Shown here in pieces: positions 17,078 to 26,896 of a stretch of DNA of 45,596 bases. The first letter of the stretch is position 1, and the number at the start of each line of letters is the position of its first letter. The notes under the pieces were generated by a model. It was not told the origin of the DNA, searched no databases, and saw only the letters and a list, made by a program, of their open reading frames with translations. The position numbers and the translations under genes were made by a program. Where the stretch lies: the NCBI GenBank assembly GCA_021325215.1, contig JAJPHO010000133.1:1-45596 (forward strand). Direction: 5' to 3'. Origin of the DNA: Alphaproteobacteria bacterium (GTDB taxonomy: Bacteria; Pseudomonadota; Alphaproteobacteria; Rhodospirillales; Magnetospirillaceae).

Positions 17078-18499
17078 TCAGGGCCAGACGGGGCCGAAGA
17101 AATGATCGGAAACCCGGATGTCGGGCCGGCCGGCGCCGCTCAGCACGAAGATCAGCGGCTCGGTGCCGCCTTCCATGTGCGACTGAGGCAGCGCGGCGGT
17201 GATGTGATAGACGGTCTGCCCGTCCGGATCGGCGGTCAGCTGGATGTGGTGGACGGCGCTGTCCTGTTCGCCGGCGATCGCCAGCACCACCTCGGGATGG
17301 TTGGCCACGGTCAGGGTGAAGACCTGTGCGCTTCGCGTCTGGTTCGACAGCTTGACGACATAGCCGTTGCGCAGCCTTTCTCCCGACAGGGCGACGAACA
17401 AGGGCTGGCGGTCATGCAGCACGTCCATGCGGTAGGGCTGGCGCAGCGTCAGGCCGGTCAGCATCGCTCCCGCCACGGCAAGCAGCAGCGCGGCATAGAG
17501 AATGGTGCGCGCCCGCACCGGGCGCCATTCGGCGGGCAGGCCGGCGGCGCGCTGGGTCTGGCCGGTAAAGCTTTCCCAGCGGATCAGCCCGGTCTCGCGG
17601 TCCAGCTTCCTCATCACGGAATCGCAGGCATCGACGCACAGCGAGCAATCGATGCATTGCAGCTGATGACCGTCACGGATGTCGATGCCGGTCGGGCAGA
17701 CCTGCACGCAGGCCAGGCAATCGACACAGGCCCCTGCCGTGGGGTCGCTGGCCTTGCCGCGCGGCTCGCCGCGCCAGGCTTGGTAGGAAACGACGCGGGA
17801 ATGCTCGTCGAGCAGCGCGCTCTGGATGCGCGGCCAGGGGCACATATAGGTGCAGACCTGCTCGCGGGCGATGCCGCCCAGCAGATAGGTGGTCGTCGTC
17901 AGCAGCAGCACGAAGCCATAATCGGTCATCGAGGCGGTGCCGTGCAGCAGCCGGTGGCTGAGCCGCGGCGCGTCGGCGAACCAGCCGACGAAGGCGCAGC
18001 CCGATGCTACGGCGATTCCCAGCCAGATGGCATGCTTGGCCAGCTTCTTGCGCAGCTTGGTCCAGCTCCAGGCGGCGCGGTCGAGGCGGACGCGCTCCAT
18101 GCGGTCGCCCTCGATCCAGCGCTCGACCATCACGAACAGATCGGTCCAGACCGTCTGCGGGCAGGCATAGCCGCACCACACCCGGCCGAACAGGGCGGTG
18201 GCGAGAAACAGGAGCAGCATCGCCAGCACCATCACGCCGGTGACGAAATAGATCTCCTGGGGCCAGAATTCGAGGCCGAACAGATAGACGCGCTGTCCGG
18301 CCAGATCGATCAGGATGGCCTGATCGGGCGATCCCTCGCCGCGGTCCCAGCGGACCAGGGGCATCAGGTAGAAGAAGGCGAGGCAGATGCCCATCACCGC
18401 CCATTTCAGGCGGCGGAACCGCCCCGTCACGGCGCGCGGATAGACTTTCTTGTGCGCTTCGTAAAGGCTTGCGCCATGCGGGGCGGTTGGACTCGACAT
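17078..18499 (-). CDS. ccoG: Ferredoxin-like cbb3 assembly protein CcoG/FixG (RdxA)
   Basis: Membrane iron-sulfur protein of 473 residues with about five membrane segments. Two 4Fe-4S cluster motifs are clear: CVDCLACVQVCPTGID and CIDCSLCVDACDSVM, around residues 255-300. The membrane part has the CGYACPQTVWTD motif and the C-terminal third is a FixG immunoglobulin-like domain. In the family it reduces Cu(II) during oxidase assembly. The start at 18499 is four bases after the ccoP stop codon, so ccoNOQP and ccoGHIS are one transcription unit here. Confidence 0.95.
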   Translation of the reverse strand: MSSPTAPHGASLYEAHKKVYPRAVTGRFRRLKWAVMGICLAFFYLMPLVRWDRGEGSPDQAILIDLAGQRVYLFGLEFWPQEIYFVTGVMVLAMLLLFLATALFGRVWCGYACPQTVWTDLFVMVERWIEGDRMERVRLDRAAWSWTKLRKKLAKHAIWLGIAVASGCAFVGWFADAPRLSHRLLHGTASMTDYGFVLLLTTTTYLLGGIAREQVCTYMCPWPRIQSALLDEHSRVVSYQAWRGEPRGKASDPTAGACVDCLACVQVCPTGIDIRDGHQLQCIDCSLCVDACDSVMRKLDRETGLIRWESFTGQTQRAAGLPAEWRPVRARTILYAALLLAVAGAMLTGLTLRQPYRMDVLHDRQPLFVALSGERLRNGYVVKLSNQTRSAQVFTLTVANHPEVVLAIAGEQDSAVHHIQLTADPDGQTVYHITAALPQSHMEGGTEPLIFVLSGAGRPDIRVSDHFFGPVWP

Positions 18500-18503
18500 G
18501 ATC

Positions 18504-19394
18504 TTACTTCCCACCCCCGAGCTGATGGACATACAGCGCCAGCATTTTCACGGTGGGCTCGTCGAGGCGCTCGGACCAGGCCGGCATCTGGCCGGCGCGG
18601 CCATGGGTGATGGTCTCGACCAGTGAAGCCTTGTCGCCGCCATAGAGCCAGACACCGGTGATCAGCGGCGGCGCGCCCATATCCTGGTTGCCCTCGGCGT
18701 TCTCGCCATGGCAGGCGGCGCAATTCTCGGCGAACACCGCCTGCCCGGCCTTGGCCGAGCCCATGTCGACATCCTTGTGATTGAGCGACAGGACATAATC
18801 GGCGACTGCCGAGATCTGGGCCGCGGCGAGGACCTGCGGCGGATTCTTCGCCGCCTCGCCCCAGGCCGGCATCACGACGCCCTGATGCGACTCGGGATTG
18901 GCGTTGCGGACCCCGAAGCGGATGGTCTGATGGATCTGGTCGAGGCTGCCGCCCCACAGCCAGACATCGTCCAGCAGGTTGGGATAGCCTTTGGCCCCCT
19001 GCCCCGAATTGCCATGGCAGGGCGCGCAATTCTGGGCGAAGGCGGCGCGGCCGCCGGCAACCGCGAAATCGCGCAGCTTGGCGTCGGCCTGGATGGCGTC
19101 GAGATCGCGGGCGGCGATCGAGGCATATTGCGGCCGCGCGGCGACCGCATTGGCTTTGAGGTCTTCCTCGATCGCCTTGCGGTTGGTGAATTTCAGCAGG
19201 CCCTCGGTATGGCCGCCCCAGGGCAGCGGGATCGAGGGATAGAGCACGCAATAGCCGATCGCGAACAGGATGCAGGCGTAGAAGGTATAGAGCCACCAGC
19301 GCGGCAACGGCGTGTTGAGCTCCTTGATGCCGTCCCATTCGTGGCCGGTGGTATCCGTGCCGGACAGCTTGTCCTTTTCAACTTCATTGCTCAT
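18504..19394 (-). CDS. ccoP: cbb3 cytochrome c oxidase subunit III (dihaem cytochrome c)
   Basis: A 296-residue membrane-anchored dihaem cytochrome c. One membrane helix lies near residues 33-53, after the conserved HEWDGIKELNTPLPRWW. Two c-type haem sites are visible as NCAPCHG and NCAACHG, with candidate methionine ligands in VVMPAWG and AGQMPAWS. It passes electrons to CcoO and CcoN. The start overlaps ccoQ by 11 bp. Confidence 0.96.
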   Translation of the reverse strand: MSNEVEKDKLSGTDTTGHEWDGIKELNTPLPRWWLYTFYACILFAIGYCVLYPSIPLPWGGHTEGLLKFTNRKAIEEDLKANAVAARPQYASIAARDLDAIQADAKLRDFAVAGGRAAFAQNCAPCHGNSGQGAKGYPNLLDDVWLWGGSLDQIHQTIRFGVRNANPESHQGVVMPAWGEAAKNPPQVLAAAQISAVADYVLSLNHKDVDMGSAKAGQAVFAENCAACHGENAEGNQDMGAPPLITGVWLYGGDKASLVETITHGRAGQMPAWSERLDEPTVKMLALYVHQLGGGK

Positions 19395-19569
19395 GGCGGC
19401 CTCGTTCGGCGGGAGTGTCGTCGCTGAGGATCAGCGAGGCGTTACGCTGCATCTCGCGCTTCCGGCCCGGCCAATAGGCCCAGAGGCCCAGGCCGCAGAA
19501 CAAGGCGAAGCCCCACAGCAGGTGTGCGTATTGCAGCAGCGGCAGATGTTCGGAGAGGTGCTGGATCAT
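19384..19569 (-). CDS. ccoQ: cbb3 oxidase subunit IV
   Basis: A 61-residue protein with a single membrane helix (about 13-33) and the CcoQ pattern GLWAYWPGRKREM. It stabilises the CcoNO-CcoP association. It lies between ccoO and ccoP, with 12 bp before and an 11-bp overlap after. Confidence 0.93.
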   Translation of the reverse strand: MIQHLSEHLPLLQYAHLLWGFALFCGLGLWAYWPGRKREMQRNASLILSDDTPAERGRHEQ

Positions 19570-19581
19570 GCCGGCCTCCTC

Positions 19582-20313
19582 TCACTGGACCAGATTTTCG
19601 AGCGGGGTCTTCTGGAACGGCACCAGGGTTCCCAGCATCTGCAGATAGGCGATCACCGCATCCATTTCGGTCGGCGCGGCGCCGGAAGGCGTTCCGGTGA
19701 AACTGGCCACCACGGCGCCCGGATAGCGGGCGGTCAGGGCGCTGCCATCGCCGTCGGGATCGATCTGCGCCAGCAGGTCCTGCTGGGCATGGGCGATCAT
19801 GTCGTCGCTATAGGGAACGCCGACGGCGCGCAGGGTCTTGAGGTGGCCGGTCAGATCGTCGGTCCGTACCGGGCGCTGCGCCAGGAAGGCGTAGCTCGGC
19901 ATGATCGAGGTCGGCACCACGTCCTGCGGATGGATCAGGTGCGCCTTGTGCCAGTCGTTGGAATATTTTCCGCCGACACGGGCCAGGTCCGGGCCGTTGC
20001 GCTTCGACCCCCACTGGAAGGGATGGTCGTACATGCTCTCGGCGGCCAGGCTGTAATGGCCATAGCGCTCGACCTCGTCGCGGAACGGACGGATCTGCTG
20101 GCTGTGGCACAGATAGCAGCCCTCGCGGACATAGATGTTGCGGCCGATCTGTTCGAGCGGCGTATAGGGGCGCACCCCGTCCACGCGCTCGATGGTGGTT
20201 TCGATGGTGAACAGCGGCACGATCTGCACCAACCCGCCGATGGAGACGGTGACCAGGGCCAGAACGAGCAGCAGGATGGCGTTCTTCTCGATGACGGAAT
20301 GATTGAAACGCAT
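19582..20313 (-). CDS. ccoO: cbb3 cytochrome c oxidase subunit II (monohaem cytochrome c)
   Basis: A 243-residue membrane-bound cytochrome c. The N-terminal helix (about 10-32) is followed by the haem site [15 protein letters not shown] near residues 63-77 and a conserved [12 protein letters not shown] block. The start at 20313 follows GAGGA with eight bases between; the frame extends upstream into ccoN without homology. Confidence 0.96.
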   Translation of the reverse strand: MRFNHSVIEKNAILLLVLALVTVSIGGLVQIVPLFTIETTIERVDGVRPYTPLEQIGRNIYVREGCYLCHSQQIRPFRDEVERYGHYSLAAESMYDHPFQWGSKRNGPDLARVGGKYSNDWHKAHLIHPQDVVPTSIMPSYAFLAQRPVRTDDLTGHLKTLRAVGVPYSDDMIAHAQQDLLAQIDPDGDGSALTARYPGAVVASFTGTPSGAAPTEMDAVIAYLQMLGTLVPFQKTPLENLVQ

Positions 20314-20324
20314 GATCGGATTCC

Positions 20325-21770
20325 TCACTGCGCCGGCTGCGGAACGGGCACCGCCTGCAGGACGCTGTCCTGCGATCCGGTCGCGGTTTTCCACAGATTG
20401 AAGGCCATGATCAGAGCGCCGGTGAGGTAGAGCACCCCGCCCAGCATGCGGATCAGATAGAAGGGATGCATGGCTTCGACGGTTTCGATGAAGCTGTATT
20501 GCAGGAAGCCGTTGGCGTCATAGGCGCGCCACATCAGGCCCTGCATGATCCCCGAAGCCCACATGGCGCAGACATAGAAGACGATGCCCAGGGTGGCGAT
20601 CCAGAAGTGCCAGGAAACCAGCTTTTCCGAATAGACCTTGGTCTTTCCCCACAGCACCGGAAAGATGTAGTAGAGCGCGCCGAAGGTGATGAAGCCGACC
20701 CAGCCCATCGCGCCGGAATGGACATGGCCGATGGTCCAGTCGGTGTAGTGGGATAGGCCGTTGACCGGCTTGACCGACATCACCGGCCCCTCGAAGGTCG
20801 ACATGCCGTAGAAGGCCAGCGACGTCACCGAGAAACGCAGGCCGGGATTGGTGGCCAGCTTGTGCCAGGCGCCCGACAGGGTCATCAGGCCGTTGATCAT
20901 GCCGCCCCAGGACGGCATCCACAGCATCACCGAGAAGACCATGCCCAGGGTCTGGGTCCAGTCGGGCAGCGCGGTGTAGTGCAGATGGTGCGGACCGGCC
21001 CAGATATAGAGGAAGATCAGCGACCAGAAATGGACGATCGACAGACGATAGGAATAGATCGGGCGATCGGCCGCCTTGGGGATGAAGTAGTACATCATGC
21101 CGAGGAAGCCGGCGGTCAGGAAGAAGCCCACCGCATTGTGGCCGTACCACCACTCGATCATCGCATCCTGCACGCCGGCATAGGCGCCGTAGCTCTTCCA
21201 GTCGAAGAACGACACCGGCAGGGCGGCGTTGTTGACCAGGTGCAGCATGGCGATGGTCAGGATGAAGCCGAGCAGGAACCAGTTGGCCACGTAGATGTGG
21301 GGCTCCTGGCGGCGCATCAGGGTGCCGACGAAGCAGACCAGATAGGCGACCCAAACGATGGTCAGCCACAAATCCACATACCATTCGGGCTCGGCATATT
21401 CCTTGCCCTGGGTGATGCCCATGACATAGCCGGTGGCGGCCAGCACGATGAACAGCTGGTAGCCCCAGAAGATGAACCAGCCGAGCTGCCAGCCGCCGAA
21501 CAAGCGCGCCTTGCAGGTGCGCTGAACGATAAAAAGCGACGAGCCGATCAGGCCGGACCCGCCGAAAGCGAAGATCACCCCCGAAGTGTGGACCGGGCGC
21601 AATCGCCCGAAGCTGGTCCATTCGAGGCCGAAATTGAGTTGGGGAAAGGCGAGCTGCGAAGCGATGAGCAGTCCCATCGTGAAGCCGACCACGCCCCAGA
21701 AGACGGTCGCCACCATGAAGGCGCGAACCACGTCGTCGACATAAGCGGGTTGTCTCGTTTGAGCAGTCAT
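20325..21770 (-). CDS. ccoN: cbb3 cytochrome c oxidase catalytic subunit I
   Basis: Catalytic subunit of the high-affinity terminal oxidase, 481 residues with about 12 membrane segments. Expected histidine ligands occur in [23 protein letters not shown] and HVHSGAMGW, so the low-spin haem, CuB and high-spin haem sites appear complete. It reduces oxygen to water and pumps protons at low oxygen. The start at 21770 gives the N-terminus [16 protein letters not shown] perfect FNR/FixK box lies 90 bp upstream. Confidence 0.97.
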   Translation of the reverse strand: MTAQTRQPAYVDDVVRAFMVATVFWGVVGFTMGLLIASQLAFPQLNFGLEWTSFGRLRPVHTSGVIFAFGGSGLIGSSLFIVQRTCKARLFGGWQLGWFIFWGYQLFIVLAATGYVMGITQGKEYAEPEWYVDLWLTIVWVAYLVCFVGTLMRRQEPHIYVANWFLLGFILTIAMLHLVNNAALPVSFFDWKSYGAYAGVQDAMIEWWYGHNAVGFFLTAGFLGMMYYFIPKAADRPIYSYRLSIVHFWSLIFLYIWAGPHHLHYTALPDWTQTLGMVFSVMLWMPSWGGMINGLMTLSGAWHKLATNPGLRFSVTSLAFYGMSTFEGPVMSVKPVNGLSHYTDWTIGHVHSGAMGWVGFITFGALYYIFPVLWGKTKVYSEKLVSWHFWIATLGIVFYVCAMWASGIMQGLMWRAYDANGFLQYSFIETVEAMHPFYLIRMLGGVLYLTGALIMAFNLWKTATGSQDSVLQAVPVPQPAQ

Positions 21771-21852
21771 GGTGATCCCTGGCGTCAAAGAGGTCCGGCC
21801 GCATTCGGCGGCCCGGTTGCCACCACCGTAGCGAGAGGGGCGCCGCCCCGTT

Positions 21853-21866
21853 TTGATTCAAATCAA
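21853..21866 (-). promoter_or_regulatory. FNR/FixK box of the ccoNOQP-GHIS operon
   Basis: TTGATTCAAATCAA is a perfect match in both half-sites. On the minus strand TACGGT (21825-21830) lies 32 bp from the box centre and fits a -10 element. Control of ccoN by FixK or FNR from such a site is well established in alphaproteobacteria. Confidence 0.88.
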
Positions 21867-21889
21867 CAGTGGAAATGGCCTAAAGACGG

Positions 21890-22606
21890 TTAGGCCAGGA
21901 TGAGGTGCAGCGCCGCGGCGGACAGGGTCAGCGCGTTCAGCGCGAACAGCAGGGCCAGCCCTTCCGTGGCCAGGAACCGCCAGCGCCGCGCCAGGGTTCG
22001 GCCGGTCAGTCCGACGGCGATCAGGCTGGGCACGGTGCCGGCGCCGAACGCCGCCATCACCGCCGCGCCGCCGGCGATGCTGCCGGTCGCCGCCGCGGCG
22101 GCAAGCGCCGCATAGAGAAAGCCGCAGGGCAGCAGGCCCAGCAGCAGCCCGAGACGAAATCCGCCCGGACGGCGCGCCGCGAGCGGCACCACGAGGTCCG
22201 CCAGCGGCCGCGTGATGGCGGAAACGGGCCCGGCCGGCAATTTCACCAGCTGAGCCACGGCCTGGAGCAGAAACGCCAGGGCGGCGACAGCCAGCAGCAC
22301 GGCGAGCGGCCAGCGTAGCGCGCCCTGGCCGGTGACCGCATCGCCGGCGCCGCCGGCCAGGGCGCCCAGCGCGACATAGGTGGTCAGGCGTCCCGCGTGA
22401 TAGCGCAGCAGCAATGCGCCGGCCAGCCGGCGCACCAGCGGGCCGCCGCGTCCTTCCGGCGACTGCATCAGGACGAAGGGACCGCACATCGGCATGCAAT
22501 GGACGAAACTGCCGAACAGCGCCGTGGCGAACAGCCCGCCGGCGATGATTTCAGGCGATCCGCACAGCGCCCCGAAGGGCAGCAGCCGCGCGAGAATTTC
22601 ATGCAT
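21890..22606 (-). CDS. UreH_2/TauE-like six-segment membrane protein
   Basis: Inner membrane protein of 238 residues with about six hydrophobic segments. A CxxxC motif in HCMPMCGPF near residues 36-44 and a GLLPCGFLYAAL segment near 155-166 match the UreH_2 (sulfite exporter TauE/SafE-like, DsbD-related) family often found with cbb3 oxidase genes, where a part in metal or redox delivery has been suggested. The function here is inferred. Its start overlaps the ackA stop by eight bases, so it belongs to the fixK-phaC-pta-ackA run, and it ends 120 bp before ccoN. Confidence 0.8.
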   Translation of the reverse strand: MHEILARLLPFGALCGSPEIIAGGLFATALFGSFVHCMPMCGPFVLMQSPEGRGGPLVRRLAGALLLRYHAGRLTTYVALGALAGGAGDAVTGQGALRWPLAVLLAVAALAFLLQAVAQLVKLPAGPVSAITRPLADLVVPLAARRPGGFRLGLLLGLLPCGFLYAALAAAAATGSIAGGAAVMAAFGAGTVPSLIAVGLTGRTLARRWRFLATEGLALLFALNALTLSAAALHLILA

Positions 22607-23795
22607 GGGCCAGCTCGGCCGGCTCCACCACAGTCCAGCTGTGGCGGGCGATCATCGCCTCCTCGTCGGTCGGCACCACCATCACCGCGACGCGGCTGTC
22701 CGGCGTGCTGATCATGTCGTGCGCCGCGCGGTTGGCCTCGGGGTCGAGCGACACGCCCAGCCAGCCCAGCCCGGCGCAAACCCGCTGCCGGATCTCGGGC
22801 GAGCGTTCGCCGATGCCGGCGCTGAAGACGATGCCGTCGAGCCCGCCCAGCACCGCGACCAGGGCGCCGATCTCGCGCACGATGCGATAGACGAACAGCT
22901 CGATCGCCCCCGCCGCGCGCGGGTCTTCGCTGGCCAGCAGGTCGCGCATGTCCGCGGACAGGCCGCCAGACGCTCCGAGCAGCCCAGAACGACGGTAAAG
23001 CGTGTTCTCGATGTCGCCGGCGTTCATGCCCAGCGACTGCATCATATACAGCACGACGCCGGGATCGAGATTGCCCGAGCGCGTTCCCATCACCAGCCCG
23101 TCCAGCGCGGTGAAGCCCATGGTGGTGTCGATGCTGCGCCCGTTCCGCAGGGCGCACAGGCTGGCGCCGCTGCCGAGATGGCAGGCGATCACGCGGCCAC
23201 GCGAGATCGCCGGTGCGAGAACCCTGAGCTGGCGGGAGATGAATTCGTAGGACAGGCCGTGAAATCCATAGCGGCGAACCCCTGCGGCAGCGAATTCCGG
23301 CGGCAGGGCGAAGCGGGTGGCGACCGGCGGCATGCCGTGGTGGAAGGCGGTATCGAAACAGGCCACCTGCACGATCTCGGGATGGCTGGCGGCGATCTGG
23401 TGGATCGGCGCCAGATTGTGCGGAACATGCAGCGGCGCCAGCGGTGTCAGCTTGGCCAGCGCCGCCAGCAGGGCGGGCGTCACCCGTTCGGGGCCGTCAT
23501 GATGCGGCAGGCCGTAGACGACGCGATGACCGACGGCGACAAGCCGGTCCGGCACCAGATGGCTCTCGACCCAGTCGAGCAGCGTGGAGAGCAGAAACTC
23601 GAAGGATTGCGGCTGGTCCCATGATTGACTGGCGAGCTCGGCTCCGCCCGGGTCGCGCGCCGTGAACCGCGCCGCGCCGCCGATCCCTTCGATCGCGCCG
23701 TGCGAGGCCAGGGCGAGTTCCGTCTCAGCCACACGGAACAGCGAGAATTTCAGGCTCGACGATCCGGCATTGACGGTCAGGATGGCGCGTCCCAT
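22599..23795 (-). CDS. ackA: Acetate kinase
   Basis: A 398-residue kinase that converts acetyl phosphate and ADP to acetate and ATP. The N-terminal NAGSSSLKFSLF, the middle CFDTAFHHGMPP and GFHGLSYEF, and the nucleotide segment CHLGSGASLCA are all family motifs, so it looks active. The start codon is one base after the pta stop codon. With the upstream phosphotransacylase it would make ATP from acetyl-CoA when respiration is limited. Confidence 0.95.
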   Translation of the reverse strand: MGRAILTVNAGSSSLKFSLFRVAETELALASHGAIEGIGGAARFTARDPGGAELASQSWDQPQSFEFLLSTLLDWVESHLVPDRLVAVGHRVVYGLPHHDGPERVTPALLAALAKLTPLAPLHVPHNLAPIHQIAASHPEIVQVACFDTAFHHGMPPVATRFALPPEFAAAGVRRYGFHGLSYEFISRQLRVLAPAISRGRVIACHLGSGASLCALRNGRSIDTTMGFTALDGLVMGTRSGNLDPGVVLYMMQSLGMNAGDIENTLYRRSGLLGASGGLSADMRDLLASEDPRAAGAIELFVYRIVREIGALVAVLGGLDGIVFSAGIGERSPEIRQRVCAGLGWLGVSLDPEANRAAHDMISTPDSRVAVMVVPTDEEAMIARHSWTVVEPAELAHA

Positions 23796-23796
23796 G

Positions 23797-25194
23797 TCAG
23801 GCCTCCTTGCGCATGGCGAGCCGCGCGGCGACGGCGCAGGACGCCAGACGGGTTCGCTCGGAATCGGCGCGGCTGGTCAGGATGATCGGCGCTTTGGCGC
23901 CCAGCACCACGCCGGCGGCATCGGCCCCGGCCAGGAAACTCAGCTGCTTGGCCAGCATGTTGCCGGCCTCGAGGTCGGGAGCGACCAGGATGTCGGCCTG
24001 GCCGGCCACCGGCGAGACGATGCCCTTCTCGGCGGCGGCGGACGGACTGACCGCATTGTCGAAAGCCAGCGGCCCGTCGACCAGGCCGCCGGTGATCTGG
24101 CCGCGGTCGGCCATCTTGCACAAGGCGGCGGCATCGAGGGTCGAGCGCAGCTTGGGATTGACGGTCTCGACCGCCGACAGCACGGCGACCCGGGGCGTTT
24201 CGATCCCCATGGCCAGGGCGAGATCGATGGCGTTCTGCACGATGTCGCGCTTCTGCTCGAGATCGGGAGCGATGTTGACGGCGGCGTCGGTCACCAGCAG
24301 CGGGCGCGGATAGGTCGGCACGTCCATGATGTAGACATGGCTGAGACGCCGCCCGGTCCTGAGCCCGGAGTCCGGCGCCAGCACCGCGCGCAGCAGATCG
24401 TCGGTGTGCAGCGAACCCTTCATCAGGATCGCCGCCTCGCCCGTCTGCACCAGCCGCACCGCCTGTTCCGCCGATGCCGCGGGGGTCGCCGCCTCGATCA
24501 GGCGATAGGCCGAGATGTCCAGTTTGGCCGCATCGGCGGCGGCCCGGATCTTGTCGCCGGGACCGACCAGGATGGGAATGAGCAGGCCGGCGGCGAAGGC
24601 CTCGACGACCGGCAGCAGCGCCGCCGCGCTGCAGGGATAGGCCACCGCGACCGGCAGCGCCGGGTGTTTGGCCGCCTCGGCCAGCAAGGCGTGGAACCGC
24701 TCGTGGCGGTTCATCATCACCTCGGGCAGCTCGATCCGCGGACGGCGGATCTTCTCGGTCGGCGCCCTGACCCGGGCGACGCCGTCGATCACGAGGTCGC
24801 CATTCTGGTTGAGGCAGCGGCAATCGAGGGTGACGTCGCCCTTTTTCGCATCCTTGCCCGAGACGGTCAGGGTGGCGGTGACCCTGTCGCCGATTCCGAC
24901 CGGACGCAGGAACCGCAATTCCTGGGCGAGATAGATGGTGCCGGGGCCGGGCAGTTCGGTGCCCAGCACCGTAGAAATCAGGCTGGCCCCGAGCATGCCA
25001 TGCGCGACCACCCTGTGAAAGATGTCGCCGGCGGCATAGGCCGGGTCGAGATGGGCCGGATTGACGTCGCCCGACACCACGGCGAACAGCTCGATATCGC
25101 GCTGGGTGACGGTCCGCGACCAGGACGCCGAATCGCCCACGGCGATCTCGTCGAAGGTGCGGTTCTCGATCATCTCAATCGTGTCAGCGTTCAT
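23797..25194 (-). CDS. Bifunctional MaoC-like hydratase / phosphate acyltransferase
   Basis: Fusion protein of 465 residues. The first about 150 residues form a MaoC (R-hydratase) hot-dog domain with SGDVNPAHLDPAYA and AHGMLGASLIS. The remaining 310 residues are a Pta/Ptb-type phosphate acetyl- or butyryltransferase, with MKGSLHTDDLLRAVL, the VADAAVN-like stretch VTDAAVNIAP and GPLAFDNAVS. This fused form is known in alphaproteobacteria. It may connect (R)-hydroxyacyl-CoA chemistry with acyl phosphate formation, which makes sense between phaC and ackA. The ATG at 25194 has GGGAG eight bases upstream; 25200 is an alternative. It overlaps the phaC end by 11 bp. Confidence 0.9.
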   Translation of the reverse strand: MNADTIEMIENRTFDEIAVGDSASWSRTVTQRDIELFAVVSGDVNPAHLDPAYAAGDIFHRVVAHGMLGASLISTVLGTELPGPGTIYLAQELRFLRPVGIGDRVTATLTVSGKDAKKGDVTLDCRCLNQNGDLVIDGVARVRAPTEKIRRPRIELPEVMMNRHERFHALLAEAAKHPALPVAVAYPCSAAALLPVVEAFAAGLLIPILVGPGDKIRAAADAAKLDISAYRLIEAATPAASAEQAVRLVQTGEAAILMKGSLHTDDLLRAVLAPDSGLRTGRRLSHVYIMDVPTYPRPLLVTDAAVNIAPDLEQKRDIVQNAIDLALAMGIETPRVAVLSAVETVNPKLRSTLDAAALCKMADRGQITGGLVDGPLAFDNAVSPSAAAEKGIVSPVAGQADILVAPDLEAGNMLAKQLSFLAGADAAGVVLGAKAPIILTSRADSERTRLASCAVAARLAMRKEA

Positions 25195-26893
25195 GGACAT
25201 AACTCCCGGGGGCATCGGCAAGGACGGCATGGCGGCCCTTCCGCGCGCCGAGCGGCGGCGGCGCGGTCCAGGCGCCGGAGCGCTCCTGCAACCAGCCGAT
25301 CCAGGCCGGCCACCACGACCCCTCCTGCGCGGGTGTTCCCTCCAGCCATTGCTCGGGGGCTAAATAGGGCTGGCCGGCGCCTTCGCGGCGAGCCAGGCGA
25401 AAATGGCGGCGGGGATGGCCCGGCTCGCTGACGATGCCGGCATTGTGGCCGCCGGAGGTCAGCACGAAGCTGATGTCGCCCGGATTGAGCAGATGGATCT
25501 TATAGACCGACCGCCAGGGGGCGACATGGTCGCTTTCCGTGCCGAGGGCGAAGATCGGCACCGCGATCTCGGAGATCGCGATCGGACGCCCCTCGACCTG
25601 AAAATGCCCCTCGGCGAGGTCGTTGCGCACGAACATCGCGTGCAGATAGTCGGAATGCATGCGGTAGGGCATGCGGGTCGCGTCCGCGTTCCACGAGGCC
25701 AGATCGTTCGGCTGGTCGCGCTCGCCCAGCAGATAGGTGCGGATCAGGTGCGACCAGATCAGGTCGTTCGAGCGCAGCATCTGGAATGCCCCGGCCATCT
25801 GACCGCTGTCGAGATAGCCCTGGCGCCACATCACGTCGTCGAGCAGGGCCAGCTGGCTCTCGTCGGTGAACAGCTGCAGCTCGCCCGCCTCGGTGAAGTC
25901 GGTCTGCGCCGCCAGCAGGGTAAGGCTGGCCAGCCGATGATCGCCGTCACGGGCCATCGCCGCGGCGGCGATCGACAGCAGCGTCCCGCCCAGGCAATAG
26001 CCGCAGCCATGGATCTTCCCGGCACCGGTAATGGCGCCGATCGCATCCAGCGCCGCCATCACGCCTTCGCGGCGGTAATCCTCGAACGACACGTCGCGCA
26101 GCTCGGCGCCGGGATTGCACCAGGAAATGCAGAAAACCGTGAAACCCTGCGAGACCAGATAACGGATCAGCGAATTTTCCGGCGACAGATCGAGGATGTA
26201 ATATTTCATGATCCAGGCCGGCACGATCAGGATCGGCTCGGGCCGGACCTTGCCGCCGGCCGGCGCATATTGGATCAGCTCCATCAGCCGGGTGCGCAGC
26301 ACCACCTTGCCGGGAGTCGCCGCGACATCCTTGCCGACGGTGAAATCGTCGCTGCCCGCCGCCGGAGCGCCTGTCGCCGCCCCCAGCAGATCCTCGCACC
26401 AATTGCGCCAGCCATGCCAGAAATTGAGGCCGCCCTGCTCGGTAGCGGCCCTCAGCACCTGAGGATTGGTCCAGGGAAAATTGGTCGGCGAGATCATGTC
26501 GAGCATCTGGCGCAGGGTGAAGGCGACCACGTCCTCGTGATGTTTCGCGACGCCGGCGGGCGCATGGGCGGCGGTTTTCCACCATTCCTCGGCCAGCAGG
26601 AAACCTTGGGCCAGCAGGTCGAAGGGCGGGCCGGCCCAGGCCGGATCGTCGAAGCGGCGGTCGCCGGGCGCCGGCTTGCTCCAGCGTTCACGATCTCCCA
26701 GCCGTTCGACCTGTTCGACGGCCTGGCGGGTCAGATCGAGGCGCCGCTCGGGCGCGTTGGCCAGATGCAGCCCCCAATCGAGAAAAGCCAGCAACAGAGA
26801 CACCGGAGACAGGAAGGCGGTCAGACGGGCTTCCTGGGCATGCAGGAAGCGGTCGAGACTGTCGCCTTCCGCCGGCAAGCGGTTATCCGGCAT
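25184..26893 (-). CDS. phaC: Poly(3-hydroxyalkanoate) synthase
   Basis: A 569-residue PHA polymerase that joins hydroxyacyl-CoA units into storage polymer. The lipase-like box is GYCLGG with the catalytic cysteine; the aspartate is in GTESDHVAPW and the histidine in SGGHNAGIV. The N-terminal PhaC_N region contains ISPTNFPWTNPQVL. Length and motifs fit class I enzymes. Its start codon is only three bases after the fixK stop codon, which implies co-transcription with the regulator. No phaA or phaB is in the window. Confidence 0.95.
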   Translation of the reverse strand: MPDNRLPAEGDSLDRFLHAQEARLTAFLSPVSLLLAFLDWGLHLANAPERRLDLTRQAVEQVERLGDRERWSKPAPGDRRFDDPAWAGPPFDLLAQGFLLAEEWWKTAAHAPAGVAKHHEDVVAFTLRQMLDMISPTNFPWTNPQVLRAATEQGGLNFWHGWRNWCEDLLGAATGAPAAGSDDFTVGKDVAATPGKVVLRTRLMELIQYAPAGGKVRPEPILIVPAWIMKYYILDLSPENSLIRYLVSQGFTVFCISWCNPGAELRDVSFEDYRREGVMAALDAIGAITGAGKIHGCGYCLGGTLLSIAAAAMARDGDHRLASLTLLAAQTDFTEAGELQLFTDESQLALLDDVMWRQGYLDSGQMAGAFQMLRSNDLIWSHLIRTYLLGERDQPNDLASWNADATRMPYRMHSDYLHAMFVRNDLAEGHFQVEGRPIAISEIAVPIFALGTESDHVAPWRSVYKIHLLNPGDISFVLTSGGHNAGIVSEPGHPRRHFRLARREGAGQPYLAPEQWLEGTPAQEGSWWPAWIGWLQERSGAWTAPPPLGARKGRHAVLADAPGSYVHER

Positions 26894-26896
26894 GGA